Source: Albirhodobacter sp042466415
Lineage (GTDB): Bacteria > Pseudomonadota > Alphaproteobacteria > Rhodobacterales > Rhodobacteraceae
Length of the DNA: 64,000 nucleotides
NCBI RefSeq assembly: GCF_042466415.1
Contig: NZ_JAXHCH010000002.1
Coordinates: forward strand, 1,550,001-1,614,000
Direction: 5' to 3'
This document shows positions 25,677 through 34,168 of the stretch, piece by piece (position 1 is the stretch's first letter; every line of letters starts with the position of its first letter). The position numbers and the translations under genes are program-made. Under the pieces are notes generated by a model. It was not told the DNA's origin, ran no database searches, and was given only the letters and a program-made list of their open reading frames with translations.

Positions 25677-26036
25677 ATGCCTTCCGATGGAACCGAACCG
25701 CAGGCGGATACCGCACCGCTGCCGGAACTCAAATTTCTTAAAACGCTTGTGACGGTGCTGGCCGGCACGATGATTGTCGGTCTCATAGCGGTGATTGCGC
25801 TGCTTGTCATCCGGCTGGGGCCACAAAATAACCCGCAGCAAGCGCTCCCCGCCGGGCTGAGCGGCTCGCAAGCTCTTACCCTGCCCGAGAGCCTCCTCCT
25901 TCCGGAGGGCAAAACCGCGCAATCTGTCAGCTATAGCGCGAACCGGATTGTGATCCTGACGACGGATGATGATGTGTTGGTGTTTGACCACACGGGCGAG
26001 TCGATCGGGGCCTTCGCACTCACGCTGACCCCCTGA
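25677..26036 (+). CDS. Small single-pass membrane protein (DUF6476-like)
   Basis: This 119-residue protein has a short hydrophilic N terminus, then one strongly hydrophobic helix (LVTVLAGTMIVGLIAVIALLV, about residues 26-46). A periplasmic or lumenal domain of about 70 residues follows with LPEGKTAQSVSYSANRIVILTTDDDVLVFD, a beta-rich pattern. It looks like the Rhodobacterales family DUF6476, of unknown function. In-frame ATGs at 25665, 25674 and 25677 are all possible; the first two overlap the divergent rluD start. GAAGGA lies 11 bases before 25665. Short divergent overlap at both starts is unusual. Confidence 0.7.
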   Translation: MPSDGTEPQADTAPLPELKFLKTLVTVLAGTMIVGLIAVIALLVIRLGPQNNPQQALPAGLSGSQALTLPESLLLPEGKTAQSVSYSANRIVILTTDDDVLVFDHTGESIGAFALTLTP

Positions 26037-26073
26037 CCCGTCGCCCAAAGCCTGCGCGAAACCGCGCGTGACC

Positions 26074-26805
26074 TCAGGTTTTTAGTGGAATCTGCGAGAA
26101 TCCGTCGCGCAAGGCCTCCGACCAAGCGTTCGACATGCGCGCGAAGTCTTCATCGCCGGCCTCGATGCGGCGTTGCATCGTCACTTTGCAATCGTCGCAT
26201 TTGATGACCGCCAGATCCAGCGGCATCCCCACCGAGAGGTTGGATCGCAGCGTCGAATCCATAGACAAGATCGCCGCCTTCTGCGCGTCTTCAAGCGAGG
26301 TCTTGGTCGTCACAACACGGTCAAGGATCGGCTTGCCGTATTTATGTTCACCGATCTGAAGATAAGGCGTGTCCTCGGTGGCCTCAATGAAGTTGCCCTC
26401 TGGATAGACGAGGAACATCCGCATCAACCCGCCTGCGCGTTGTCCCGCCACGATCATCGACGCGGCGGTCGACACTTTCGACGCATTCATTTTATGCACG
26501 ATATCTTGTCGTACGGTCGACAAGGTATCGCCAATGATCTCCGCCACTTTCAACAGGGACGGCGCCATCAGGATTGATGTCTCATGCGTCGCGTCAGGAT
26601 CATCGATCGCCTCTTGCAGGCGCGCCAGAGTCGTCTGCGTGACCGAGAGCGATCCCGCTGTCAAAACGGTGATGATCCGTTCGCCGGGCTGCTCGAAGTG
26701 AAACATCTTGCGATAGGTCGCGATATTATCGAGCCCCGCATTCGTGCGCGTATCAGAGAGCAAAACCATGCCCGCTTCCAACATCAGTCCAACGCAATAG
26801 GTCAT
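26074..26805 (-). CDS. Anbu, proteasome-related protease
   Basis: This 243-residue protein belongs to Anbu (ancestral beta subunit), the bacterial relative of the proteasome and HslV with an N-terminal-nucleophile fold. Thr2 follows the initiator Met and would be the nucleophile; Asp18 (LLSDTRTNAG) and Lys33 (RKM) complete the proteasome-like triad. TAGSLSVTQTT is the Gly/Ser-rich segment facing the active site. Family members form open helical or ring assemblies, and the natural substrate is unknown. It is the last gene of a four-gene operon behind ATP-grasp, alpha-E and transglutaminase-like genes, an association known from comparative genomics. The gap to the transglutaminase gene is 42 bases. 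Confidence 0.93.
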   Translation of the reverse strand: MTYCVGLMLEAGMVLLSDTRTNAGLDNIATYRKMFHFEQPGERIITVLTAGSLSVTQTTLARLQEAIDDPDATHETSILMAPSLLKVAEIIGDTLSTVRQDIVHKMNASKVSTAASMIVAGQRAGGLMRMFLVYPEGNFIEATEDTPYLQIGEHKYGKPILDRVVTTKTSLEDAQKAAILSMDSTLRSNLSVGMPLDLAVIKCDDCKVTMQRRIEAGDEDFARMSNAWSEALRDGFSQIPLKT

Positions 26806-26847
26806 GTTAGCTCCTGAGGTGCCTTGCCTCGTTAGTTACCGCGCTTC

Positions 26848-27678
26848 TTATTGCTGCACCGCGTCAAGGGCAACTGCCACATCCATCGTTTCACGACCAA
26901 TTGCGCCCAGCGCTAGCCCTTTTACCGGTGCCGCATCCTGCGCGTCATAGCCTGACCCGAGGCGGATATACCGATCATCAGGGCAACAGTTGTTCGCAGG
27001 ATCGAATCCGACCCACCCTAACTTCGCATCTATGAAGATTTCACCCCACGCATGCGCCGCCTCGTGCAGATTTCCATCCTCAGACGCATGGAGATACCCA
27101 GAGACATAGCGCGCAGGGAGGCCCATCACCCGCGCCATCGCGATCAAAGCGTGCGCATGATCCTGACATACCCCGCCGCCCAGCGCGATTGCTTCTGCCG
27201 CGGTGGTATTGCCATGCGTCACGCCCGCGCGGTAGGCAATCGCTTTCGAGCAGGCCTGCGCCAAGGCATGTGCCGTATCCAGCGGGCCCGAGATGCCCGC
27301 CGCCGCCTCATGCGCCAACTCGGAAATCCGCGGATCTGCGCGGGTGAAGGCGCCCGTGTCACGCAGATAAACCCCTGGTGGGACGATCTCACGGTGCCCG
27401 CTCAACACACCTGCCAAGTCTTTGGTCTCGACTGTGCCCTCCACGATCACAGAGACTTCCGTCACCGGGCCGCGCACCGACCAGCCCTCAACCTTATCGC
27501 CCGCCCCGTCGCGGTACGATCCCCCGCGAATCCCGTCGCCCGAAGGCGTGGTGACGCGGACAGACCAGTCATGGACGATCTGCCCGTCAAACACCGATGG
27601 GAACATGCGCAAACTCTGGATGGTTCCCCGCGCCGCGAATTCATAGCGGTAGGTCGTTACATGAGACACTTTCAGCAT
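26848..27678 (-). CDS. Transglutaminase-like cysteine protease-fold protein
   Basis: This 276-residue protein has an N-terminal beta domain of the bacterial transglutaminase type (residues 1-95) and a papain-like transglutaminase core. The catalytic triad is intact: Cys171 (GGGVCQDHAH), His209 (AAHAWGE) and Asp226 (GFDPANN). It could cut or form amide/isopeptide bonds. Its start overlaps the stop of the alpha-E gene (TGATG), so translation is coupled. With Anbu, alpha-E and ATP-grasp partners it probably processes the product of the ligase. No signal peptide is visible, so cytoplasmic action is likely. Confidence 0.9.
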   Translation of the reverse strand: MLKVSHVTTYRYEFAARGTIQSLRMFPSVFDGQIVHDWSVRVTTPSGDGIRGGSYRDGAGDKVEGWSVRGPVTEVSVIVEGTVETKDLAGVLSGHREIVPPGVYLRDTGAFTRADPRISELAHEAAAGISGPLDTAHALAQACSKAIAYRAGVTHGNTTAAEAIALGGGVCQDHAHALIAMARVMGLPARYVSGYLHASEDGNLHEAAHAWGEIFIDAKLGWVGFDPANNCCPDDRYIRLGSGYDAQDAAPVKGLALGAIGRETMDVAVALDAVQQ

Positions 27679-28631
27679 CAGGCCGCCTCCCCGCTCAAAT
27701 ATGTTTTGCCGATCGCTGCGGAAAGCACGCTCACCTCTCCGACAAACCGGCCAAGGAATTCATGCAAACCCTCGTCGAAAACGTCATCTACTTCGAGCTC
27801 AGCAAGCTTGGATACCAAACCCTGCGCCAGAAGCTGCGGCGTGCCTGTGCGCTTATACCCGCGCCCCAATCGCTCGAGATGGTTCATCGCCGCACGCACC
27901 GATGAGATAAGAGAGCGCGGACATTGCGGGTTCAAGATCAGGAAATGCGCGACCTTTTTGGCGGTGATATCGCCGCCATAGGCCCAGTGGAAGGCGCGGT
28001 GCGATGACATCGCGCGCAACAGTGTTTCCCACTGGTAGTTATCAAGCCCCGATCCCACGAATTCCACCTTCGGGAGCAAAACGTAGTATTTCACGTCCAT
28101 CAAGCGGGCCGTGTTATCGGCTTGCTCCAACGCATAGCCCAAGCCGAGAAAATCATACCCGTCATTGCGTAGCATCGAAACCTCGACCGCGCCGCGCATC
28201 AAGGCCCCTTGCCGCATCGTCCATTCCGTCATCTCGGTGAGTTGCAACTCCGAGCGGGGGCGACGCTCCAGCTGGCGCATCTCTTGATACGCCATATTGA
28301 TTGCATCCCAAACCTGGGTTGTGAGCGCGGTGCGCACGATCCGCGCGTTCTCACGTGCACGCTCCAGACAAGACGCCACCGAGGACGGGTTGTCGCGATC
28401 AAAGAATAGGTAACTCTCGATATTGCGCTGCACAGGGTCCTTGAACTTCGCTTTAAACCCCGCCGCCGTGCCAGAGGCTTTCAGCAAGCTGTCCCATTCG
28501 GATCGATACCCCTCGCCCGCCGAGGGCATCAAAGTGATCCGTGACCCAACCTCCAAAAGCCGTGCCATAGTTTCCGCGCGCTCCATATAGCGCCCGATCC
28601 AGAAAAGATTATCCGCCGTCCGGCTAAGCAT
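27678..28631 (-). CDS. Alpha-E domain protein
   Basis: This 317-residue all-helical protein starts with the characteristic LSRTADNLFWIGRYMERAE, rich in conserved Arg and Glu, and includes SYLFFDRDNPSSVASCLERAREN. Alpha-E proteins have no established activity. They occur almost always next to circularly permuted ATP-grasp and transglutaminase-like genes and are thought to act with them in making a peptide or amide product. The ATP-grasp gene ends 6 bases upstream and the transglutaminase gene overlaps downstream. Confidence 0.9.
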   Translation of the reverse strand: MLSRTADNLFWIGRYMERAETMARLLEVGSRITLMPSAGEGYRSEWDSLLKASGTAAGFKAKFKDPVQRNIESYLFFDRDNPSSVASCLERARENARIVRTALTTQVWDAINMAYQEMRQLERRPRSELQLTEMTEWTMRQGALMRGAVEVSMLRNDGYDFLGLGYALEQADNTARLMDVKYYVLLPKVEFVGSGLDNYQWETLLRAMSSHRAFHWAYGGDITAKKVAHFLILNPQCPRSLISSVRAAMNHLERLGRGYKRTGTPQLLAQGLVSKLAELEVDDVFDEGLHEFLGRFVGEVSVLSAAIGKTYLSGEAA

Positions 28632-28637
28632 GATGTG

Positions 28638-30044
28638 TTACTCCGCCAAAACCCAAGTGTCTTTTACGCCGCCGCCCTGCGATGAGTTCACAACGAGCGA
28701 CCCCTCCGTTAGGGCGACCCGCGTCAGCCCCCCCGGCACCAATTCAATGCGTTCCCCAACAAGGCAGTAGGGCCGCAAATCGACGTGCCGCGGTGCAATT
28801 CCCTCCTCGACGAAGGTCGGCGTCGACGACAGCGCCAGCGTCGGTTGCGCGATATAGTTATCGGGATCTTCCGTAATCTTGTGCCGGAAGGCCTCGATCT
28901 GCTCTTTGGTCGATTTAGGCCCCACCAGCATCCCGTAGCCACCCGACCCGTGGACTTCCTTCACGACCAGCTCAGGCAGTTTATCGAGAACATATTTCAG
29001 ATCGTCCTCTTTTGAGCATTGCCATGTCGGCACGTTATTCAAGATAGGCTCCTCGCCGAGATAGAAGCGGATCATCTCGGGCACGTAGGTGTAAACGGCC
29101 TTATCATCGGCCACCCCCGCCCCCGGCGCGGACGCGATCGTCACCCCGCCAGAGCGGTAAACATCCATCAATCCCGGCACACCGAGCATCGAGTCGGGGC
29201 GGAAGCACAACGGATCAAGATAGGCGTCGTCCAGCCTGCGGTAGATGACATCAACCTTCTTCGGACCTTCCGTCGTCCGCATCCAGACAAATCCGCCCTC
29301 GCAATAAAGATCCGGCCCCTCGACCAGCTCGACCCCCATGAGATCGGCAAGGAAGCTGTGCTCGTAATAGGCGGAATTGAAATGTCCAGGCGTGAGGATC
29401 ACCACCGTCGGCTCCCCCTCGCATTTGTTGGGCGCGACAGAAGCCATCGTGCGCCGCAGCAATTGCGGATATCCATCGACAGGCTCGATCCGGTTCTCGC
29501 GGAACAATGCAGGGAACATCCGCATCATAATCTCGCGATTCTCAAGCATGTACGACACGCCAGAGGGCGTGCGGCAGTTATCTTCCAATACGAAAAACTC
29601 ATCAGGTCCGGTGCGCACCAGATCCACGCCGACGATATGGCTGAACACGCCGCGCGGCGGCATGAACCCCGCGACGCACCGCTCATACGCCTCATTGTCA
29701 TAGACCAGCCGCGCCGGAATACGGCCCGCGCGCACGATTTCCCCGCGCCCGTAAACATCTGCCAAAAACGCGTTGAGCGCGCGCGCACGTTGTTTGACGC
29801 CTCGCTCCAACTTGCGCCACTCCGCCTGCGCGAAAACGCGCGGGAACATATCAAACGGGATCAACCGATCGGGATCACCGCCCTCGCCATAAACCGCGAA
29901 GGTGATTCCGATACGTCGGAACAGCGCCTCCGCCTCGGCCTGCTTCATCTGCCGCAATTCGGCAGGCATCGACCGTGTCCAATCCTCAAGCCGCGCGTAG
30001 GGTTCGCGAACTTTACCGGCATCATACATCTCGTTGAACGTCAT
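28638..30044 (-). CDS. Circularly permuted ATP-grasp ligase (type 2)
   Basis: This 468-residue protein belongs to the circularly permuted ATP-grasp family (formerly DUF404/DUF407). Recognisable segments are VYDNEAYERCVAGFMPPRG, the conserved DEFFVLEDNCRTPSG (Glu/Asn near the metal site), GYPQLLRRTM, and the nucleotide-binding VKEVHGSGGYGMLVGP near residue 390. ATP-grasp enzymes form acyl-phosphate intermediates and join a carboxylate to an amine, so this is the predicted amide/peptide ligase of the operon. The ATG at 30044 is preceded by GGAGGG. Upstream in-frame codons to 30188 look non-coding. It is the first gene of the Anbu operon. Confidence 0.92.
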   Translation of the reverse strand: MTFNEMYDAGKVREPYARLEDWTRSMPAELRQMKQAEAEALFRRIGITFAVYGEGGDPDRLIPFDMFPRVFAQAEWRKLERGVKQRARALNAFLADVYGRGEIVRAGRIPARLVYDNEAYERCVAGFMPPRGVFSHIVGVDLVRTGPDEFFVLEDNCRTPSGVSYMLENREIMMRMFPALFRENRIEPVDGYPQLLRRTMASVAPNKCEGEPTVVILTPGHFNSAYYEHSFLADLMGVELVEGPDLYCEGGFVWMRTTEGPKKVDVIYRRLDDAYLDPLCFRPDSMLGVPGLMDVYRSGGVTIASAPGAGVADDKAVYTYVPEMIRFYLGEEPILNNVPTWQCSKEDDLKYVLDKLPELVVKEVHGSGGYGMLVGPKSTKEQIEAFRHKITEDPDNYIAQPTLALSSTPTFVEEGIAPRHVDLRPYCLVGERIELVPGGLTRVALTEGSLVVNSSQGGGVKDTWVLAE

Positions 30045-30401
30045 TATCCCTCCGGTTTGGCGCAATAATAGGACGCCATTAACACAAGTTTGCGCACACG
30101 ATCCGCGAGATGGAAGGGAGGCCGTGCGTTCCCAAAGAAACTTCGAGGGTCCGGCCCGAGCGCCTGATCGTTTTTGCCCGTTCCGCAATCAAGCGCATAG
30201 AAATTAGGCATTGCCAAGAAGCTGCGCGAAATTTCTACAAAATTCTGCAAGCCGCCCCGCAACAAATGACGCTAGGGCAATCGGGAGCGCACTCAAAAGC
30301 TGGATCGCATAGAGGCGAGTGATCCCTTGCTTCACGGCCACCCCCTTGCTTCACGGCCCCCGCCCCCTTACCTCTGGTGCAAGCCAATCAAAAGGACCGC
30401 T
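30045..30401. other. Divergent promoter region between the Anbu operon and pepF
   Basis: These 357 bases separate the ATP-grasp gene (minus) from oligoendopeptidase F (plus) and should hold both promoters. A 16-bp direct repeat (CCCTTGCTTCACGGCC at 30324-30339 and 30343-30358, 19 bases start to start) lies about 45-75 bases before the pepF start. No small gene is supported. Confidence 0.5.
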
Positions 30402-32240
30402 ATGCCCCTGTCATTCTCCCTCCCGCTCCGCATTCAACCGACATTCGACGCGACAGCATCCGGCGGCGCAGGTGCCTTCGGAGAGTTGCCGGAATGGGAT
30501 CTGACCGACCTCTACCCCGCCCCCGACGCACCGGAATTCGCCGCCGATATGGCCTTCGTCGAAACCGAATGCGCCGCCTTCGCGCGCGACTATGAGGGTA
30601 AGCTCGCGTCACTCGACGCGGCAGGTATGGCTGAATGTATCGGACGCTATGAAGCCATCGAGACCGCAGCAGGGCGGATCATGTCCTACGCCGGCCTGCG
30701 CTATTATCAGAACACCGTTGATGGCGGGATCGCCAAATTCATGGCGGACGCGCAAGACAAAATCACGACATTCACCACGCCCCTCGTCTTCTTCTCGCTC
30801 GAATTCAACCGCATTCCCGATGCGCAATATGAGGCCGTCTTCGCAGATGCGCGCGTCGCGCGGTTCAAGCCCGTGTTTGACCGGATGCGCTCCATGCGCC
30901 CGCACCAGCTTTCCGACGAGTTGGAAAAGTTCCTCCACGATCAATCCACCGTTGGCGCCGCCGCGTGGAACCGTCTGTTCGACGAAACCACCGCAGCGAT
31001 GGAGTTCGATGTCGATGGCGAGATGAAAAACCTCGAATCCACCCTCGACATGCTGTCGGATCACGACCGTGCCAAGCGCGAAACCGGCGCGCGCGCGGTT
31101 GCTGCGGGCTTACAAAAACAAGTGAAGCTCTTCGCCCGCGTGCACAACACCCTCGCCAAAGAAAAGGCAATCGAGGATAAGTGGCGTAAGATGCCATCGC
31201 CGCAGATGGGCCGCCACCTGTCCAACCACGTCGAACCCGAAGTCGTCGAAGCGTTGCGCGATGCGGTCGTGGCGGCCTACCCGCGCCTATCGCACCGCTA
31301 TTACGCGCTCAAGGCGAAATGGCTGGGGTTGGAGAAAATGCAGGTCTGGGATCGTAATGCCCCCCTGCCCACCGAAGCACCGCGCGTGATTGACTGGGCG
31401 GAAGCAGAACGCACCGTGATGGACGCATACGCCGGTTTCTCGCCCGAGATGGCTGCCATCGCGGAACCGTTCTTCAAGAAAGGCTGGATTGATGCCGCAA
31501 CCAAACCCGGCAAAGCGCCCGGTGCATTTGCGCATCCGACCGTGACCACGGTGCACCCCTATGTAATGCTGAATTACTTGGGCAAACCGCGTGATGTGAT
31601 GACGCTGGCGCATGAACTGGGGCACGGGGTGCATCAGGTGCTCGCCGCGGATCAAGGCGAGATGCTGTCGTCCACGCCCCTGACCTTGGCCGAGACAGCC
31701 TCCGTCTTTGGCGAGATGCTGACCTTCCGCGCCCTGCTTGCCAAGGCCAAGACCAAGGCCGAACGCAAGACCCTCCTCGCGGGGAAGGTGGAGGACATGA
31801 TCAACACCGTGGTCCGCCAGATCGCGTTTTATGATTTCGAATGCAAACTTCACGCCGCGCGGGCGCAAGGCGAACTTACACCTGAAGCCATCAACGAGCT
31901 TTGGATGTCGGTTCAGGGCGAAAGCTTGGGGCCGGTGTTCGAATTCATGGACGGGTATGAGACGTTCTGGGCCTATATCCCGCATTTCGTCCACTCCCCG
32001 TTCTACGTCTATGCCTATGCGTTTGGCGACGGACTGGTGAATGCGCTTTACGCGGCCTATGCGGAAGGCACGCCCGATTTCCAAGCCAAGTATTTTGATA
32101 TGCTCAAGGCCGGCGGATCGAAGCATCACAAGGAGCTTCTGGCCCCGTTCGGCCTGGATGCGTCCGATCCGGCGTTCTGGAACAAGGGGCTCGATATGAT
32201 CTCGGGCTTCATCGACGAATTGGAAGCGATGGAGGACTGA
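30402..32240 (+). CDS. pepF: Oligoendopeptidase F (M3 family metallopeptidase)
   Basis: This 612-residue zinc metallopeptidase cuts short peptides. The zinc-binding HExxH motif is HELGHG at residues 404-409, with a downstream Glu in LAETASVFGEM as third ligand. The long helical N-terminal half narrows access to small substrates. It has no signal peptide and should be cytosolic. The ATG at 30402 has AAAGGA 5 bases upstream; an in-frame start at 30327 is unlikely. It is divergent from the Anbu operon. The next gene begins 4 bases after its stop. Confidence 0.92.
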   Translation: MPLSFSLPLRIQPTFDATASGGAGAFGELPEWDLTDLYPAPDAPEFAADMAFVETECAAFARDYEGKLASLDAAGMAECIGRYEAIETAAGRIMSYAGLRYYQNTVDGGIAKFMADAQDKITTFTTPLVFFSLEFNRIPDAQYEAVFADARVARFKPVFDRMRSMRPHQLSDELEKFLHDQSTVGAAAWNRLFDETTAAMEFDVDGEMKNLESTLDMLSDHDRAKRETGARAVAAGLQKQVKLFARVHNTLAKEKAIEDKWRKMPSPQMGRHLSNHVEPEVVEALRDAVVAAYPRLSHRYYALKAKWLGLEKMQVWDRNAPLPTEAPRVIDWAEAERTVMDAYAGFSPEMAAIAEPFFKKGWIDAATKPGKAPGAFAHPTVTTVHPYVMLNYLGKPRDVMTLAHELGHGVHQVLAADQGEMLSSTPLTLAETASVFGEMLTFRALLAKAKTKAERKTLLAGKVEDMINTVVRQIAFYDFECKLHAARAQGELTPEAINELWMSVQGESLGPVFEFMDGYETFWAYIPHFVHSPFYVYAYAFGDGLVNALYAAYAEGTPDFQAKYFDMLKAGGSKHHKELLAPFGLDASDPAFWNKGLDMISGFIDELEAMED

Positions 32241-32244
32241 TCCC

Positions 32245-33243
32245 GTGGCGGGCAGCGACGCCTCCGTGACCCCAACCGGACGCGCTTCTGGAGAGGTGGT
32301 TTTCCACCTCTCCAGCTACGTTTTGCGAAAACCTTTTGCGGAACGCCCTCTCGCCTTTCGTAAACTTCACACCCTGTTCGAGACCGCAGGCAACCGCGTG
32401 GTCGAGCGCGTCACCGTGCCGCAAACGCCCATCGCCTTGGCTGAGGGCGCGCTCGACCTCGTTTGGGATGTCAGCGCACCAACCACAGGCGCGTTCAACC
32501 TCGCGCCCGCCTACCTGCCGCCCTTTTGTTACTTTGATCCGCGAGGCGTCTACGGCGCCTCGAGTCTCGCGCAAAAAGCGTTTCAAGCAAGCGACGTTCC
32601 CGCCCAGCAAGCACAAGCGCGGATGCGGATGTTGAAACGGTTTTTCAAGGACAAGCGCGAGAGCCGCATCCCGCAACCGCAAGAGACCGAAACCTTCCCG
32701 AAAAATGCCATCGCGGTGTTTCTTCAAGGCTATTCAGGCCCTGTCGAGCGCCTCAAATACGTCTCCGAGGAAGATATGCTTGCGGCGGTCCTCAAAGACA
32801 CGGGCGGCCGCCCTGTCATCATCAAGCCGCATCCCAATACGCGAGACATCGAGACATTCGACAGGCTGGCGGCCTTGGCAGACCGCCCCGATGTGACCAT
32901 CACCTTCGCGAATATACATGACATCCTTGATGCCTGCGCCATGACGGTCTCGGTGTGCTCATCGGTGGGTGTTGAGGGGATGATCCACGAGAAGCCATCG
33001 ATTGTGTTTGGCCGCACGGATTTCCATCACTGCGCAACCTCGGTGACGCGCGCGCAAGACTGGCCTGCCGCGCGAGAGACCGCCTTGCAAACCGATTGGC
33101 CCTATGGGGCCTTCCTCTCATGGCTGTTTGACGAGCATATGCTAAATTTCTGGCGCGAGGATCTGGGCGCTCAAGTCGCCTCAAAGCTCGCGCAACGCGG
33201 GATTGACCCCGCGCGCTTCAACCTGCCTCAGGCTGACGGATAG
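32245..33243 (+). CDS. Capsule polysaccharide (KpsS/KpsC)-like glycosyltransferase
   Basis: This 332-residue protein resembles capsule-type GT-B transferases. PVIIKPHPNTRDIETF near residues 189-204 and SVCSSVGVEGMIHEKPSIVFGR near 233-254 match the conserved HP and S/E-rich nucleotide-sugar motifs of KpsS/KpsC proteins. It probably transfers a sugar such as Kdo or another nucleotide sugar onto a lipid or glycan; this is inferred from the motifs. The start is GTG, with GGAGG 9 bases upstream inside the end of pepF, so the pair is probably co-transcribed. A perfect hairpin (12-bp arms) lies 43-70 bases into the gene. Confidence 0.72.
   Translation: MAGSDASVTPTGRASGEVVFHLSSYVLRKPFAERPLAFRKLHTLFETAGNRVVERVTVPQTPIALAEGALDLVWDVSAPTTGAFNLAPAYLPPFCYFDPRGVYGASSLAQKAFQASDVPAQQAQARMRMLKRFFKDKRESRIPQPQETETFPKNAIAVFLQGYSGPVERLKYVSEEDMLAAVLKDTGGRPVIIKPHPNTRDIETFDRLAALADRPDVTITFANIHDILDACAMTVSVCSSVGVEGMIHEKPSIVFGRTDFHHCATSVTRAQDWPAARETALQTDWPYGAFLSWLFDEHMLNFWREDLGAQVASKLAQRGIDPARFNLPQADG
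32288..32315. repeat. Perfect hairpin inside the KpsS-like gene
   Basis: Arms CTGGAGAGGTGG and CCACCTCTCCAG are exact reverse complements around a TTTT loop, within codons 15-24. The same DNA encodes SGEVVFHLSS. A 12-bp stem this close to the start codon should affect translation or elongation. Confidence 0.85.
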
Positions 33244-33292
33244 GCGCCTAAGTATGTGTGTGGGGGACGACACTTCAGTCGCCCGCCGCCCC

Positions 33293-34168
33293 TCACCCGA
33301 TAAGCTGATCGACTTCGAACTTCGTGAGGCGCTGATGCGCGGCCTCTCCGAACCCTTCCAAACCGCCCACATGCGGGAACAGGTCTTTGAACAGCGAGAG
33401 CATCCTTGGCTCCATCATCGCCTCGAGCCCTGTGCCCGGATGGTAGCTTTCAACTTCCAGCCCCCCGACCCGAAGCGTTCCGTGCCGCTCCAGCGCAAGA
33501 TGAAACACGCAGATCGGCGCGGCAGGTGTGACCTCGATGACCGAAACCCCGTCCAGATAGCTGCGGGCGGGAACATAGGCGGTGGGTGATTGGGTGAAAG
33601 CGGCACAGCGCTGATCGCGCAGCAAGAGCCGAGCGCGCGGCCCCAAGATGACGTCTTGCATCGGGCGCCCGTGGCCCATTGCATCGGCGGTGAACCGCGT
33701 GAGCTTCGCCGGATCAAGCCCCTCGGCAACCGCGCCGGAATAGACCATCATCGATCCGATCCACATCACGCGGACCGCCTCGCCTTCAGCCGTCAAAACC
33801 CGCATCCCCGGCACGATATCCTCAATCGCAATGCGCCCCTCCTCGGTTTGCAAAACCGACCCTCTCGCGAGCGCCGAGAAGGCCTCCTCAAACAAGGGGG
33901 TTGCGGGCGCGATGCGTGTGCTGTCTTCGATATCGCCTGAGGCGGACAACCATAGGGTGTTGTAGCGCCGCATTAAGGCTTTGGGCCGCGCATCAACCTG
34001 TTCTAGCACCGGGGAATGGGGTGTCGCAGTCGCGGGCGACCCACGCAGGCGCGTTGGTTGCTGCGCAAGACCGCCGAAGCTTGGAGCCGATTTCAAGCGC
34101 TTGCGCGCAGACTGATAGGCGGAGTTTGGCGCAGAGTCCTGCGCCGAGAGACGGTGGGTAATATTCAT
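33293..34168 (-). CDS. Hint (Hedgehog/intein) domain protein lacking the catalytic Cys
   Basis: This 291-residue protein has an N-terminal region of about 95 residues of low complexity, then a Hint fold: ARGSVLQTEEGRIAIEDIVPGMRVLTAEG (in two parts, 101-129), a central MQDVILGPRARLLLRD strand pair and a C-terminal VESYHPG segment. In self-cleaving Hint domains the first motif carries a Cys before the F/L-x-R-G-T/S turn; here that place is Ala99, so peptide cleavage by this residue is not expected. Many roseobacter genomes carry such Hint_2 proteins without known function. AAGGGG 8 bases before the ATG supports the start. Confidence 0.82.
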   Translation of the reverse strand: MNITHRLSAQDSAPNSAYQSARKRLKSAPSFGGLAQQPTRLRGSPATATPHSPVLEQVDARPKALMRRYNTLWLSASGDIEDSTRIAPATPLFEEAFSALARGSVLQTEEGRIAIEDIVPGMRVLTAEGEAVRVMWIGSMMVYSGAVAEGLDPAKLTRFTADAMGHGRPMQDVILGPRARLLLRDQRCAAFTQSPTAYVPARSYLDGVSVIEVTPAAPICVFHLALERHGTLRVGGLEVESYHPGTGLEAMMEPRMLSLFKDLFPHVGGLEGFGEAAHQRLTKFEVDQLIG

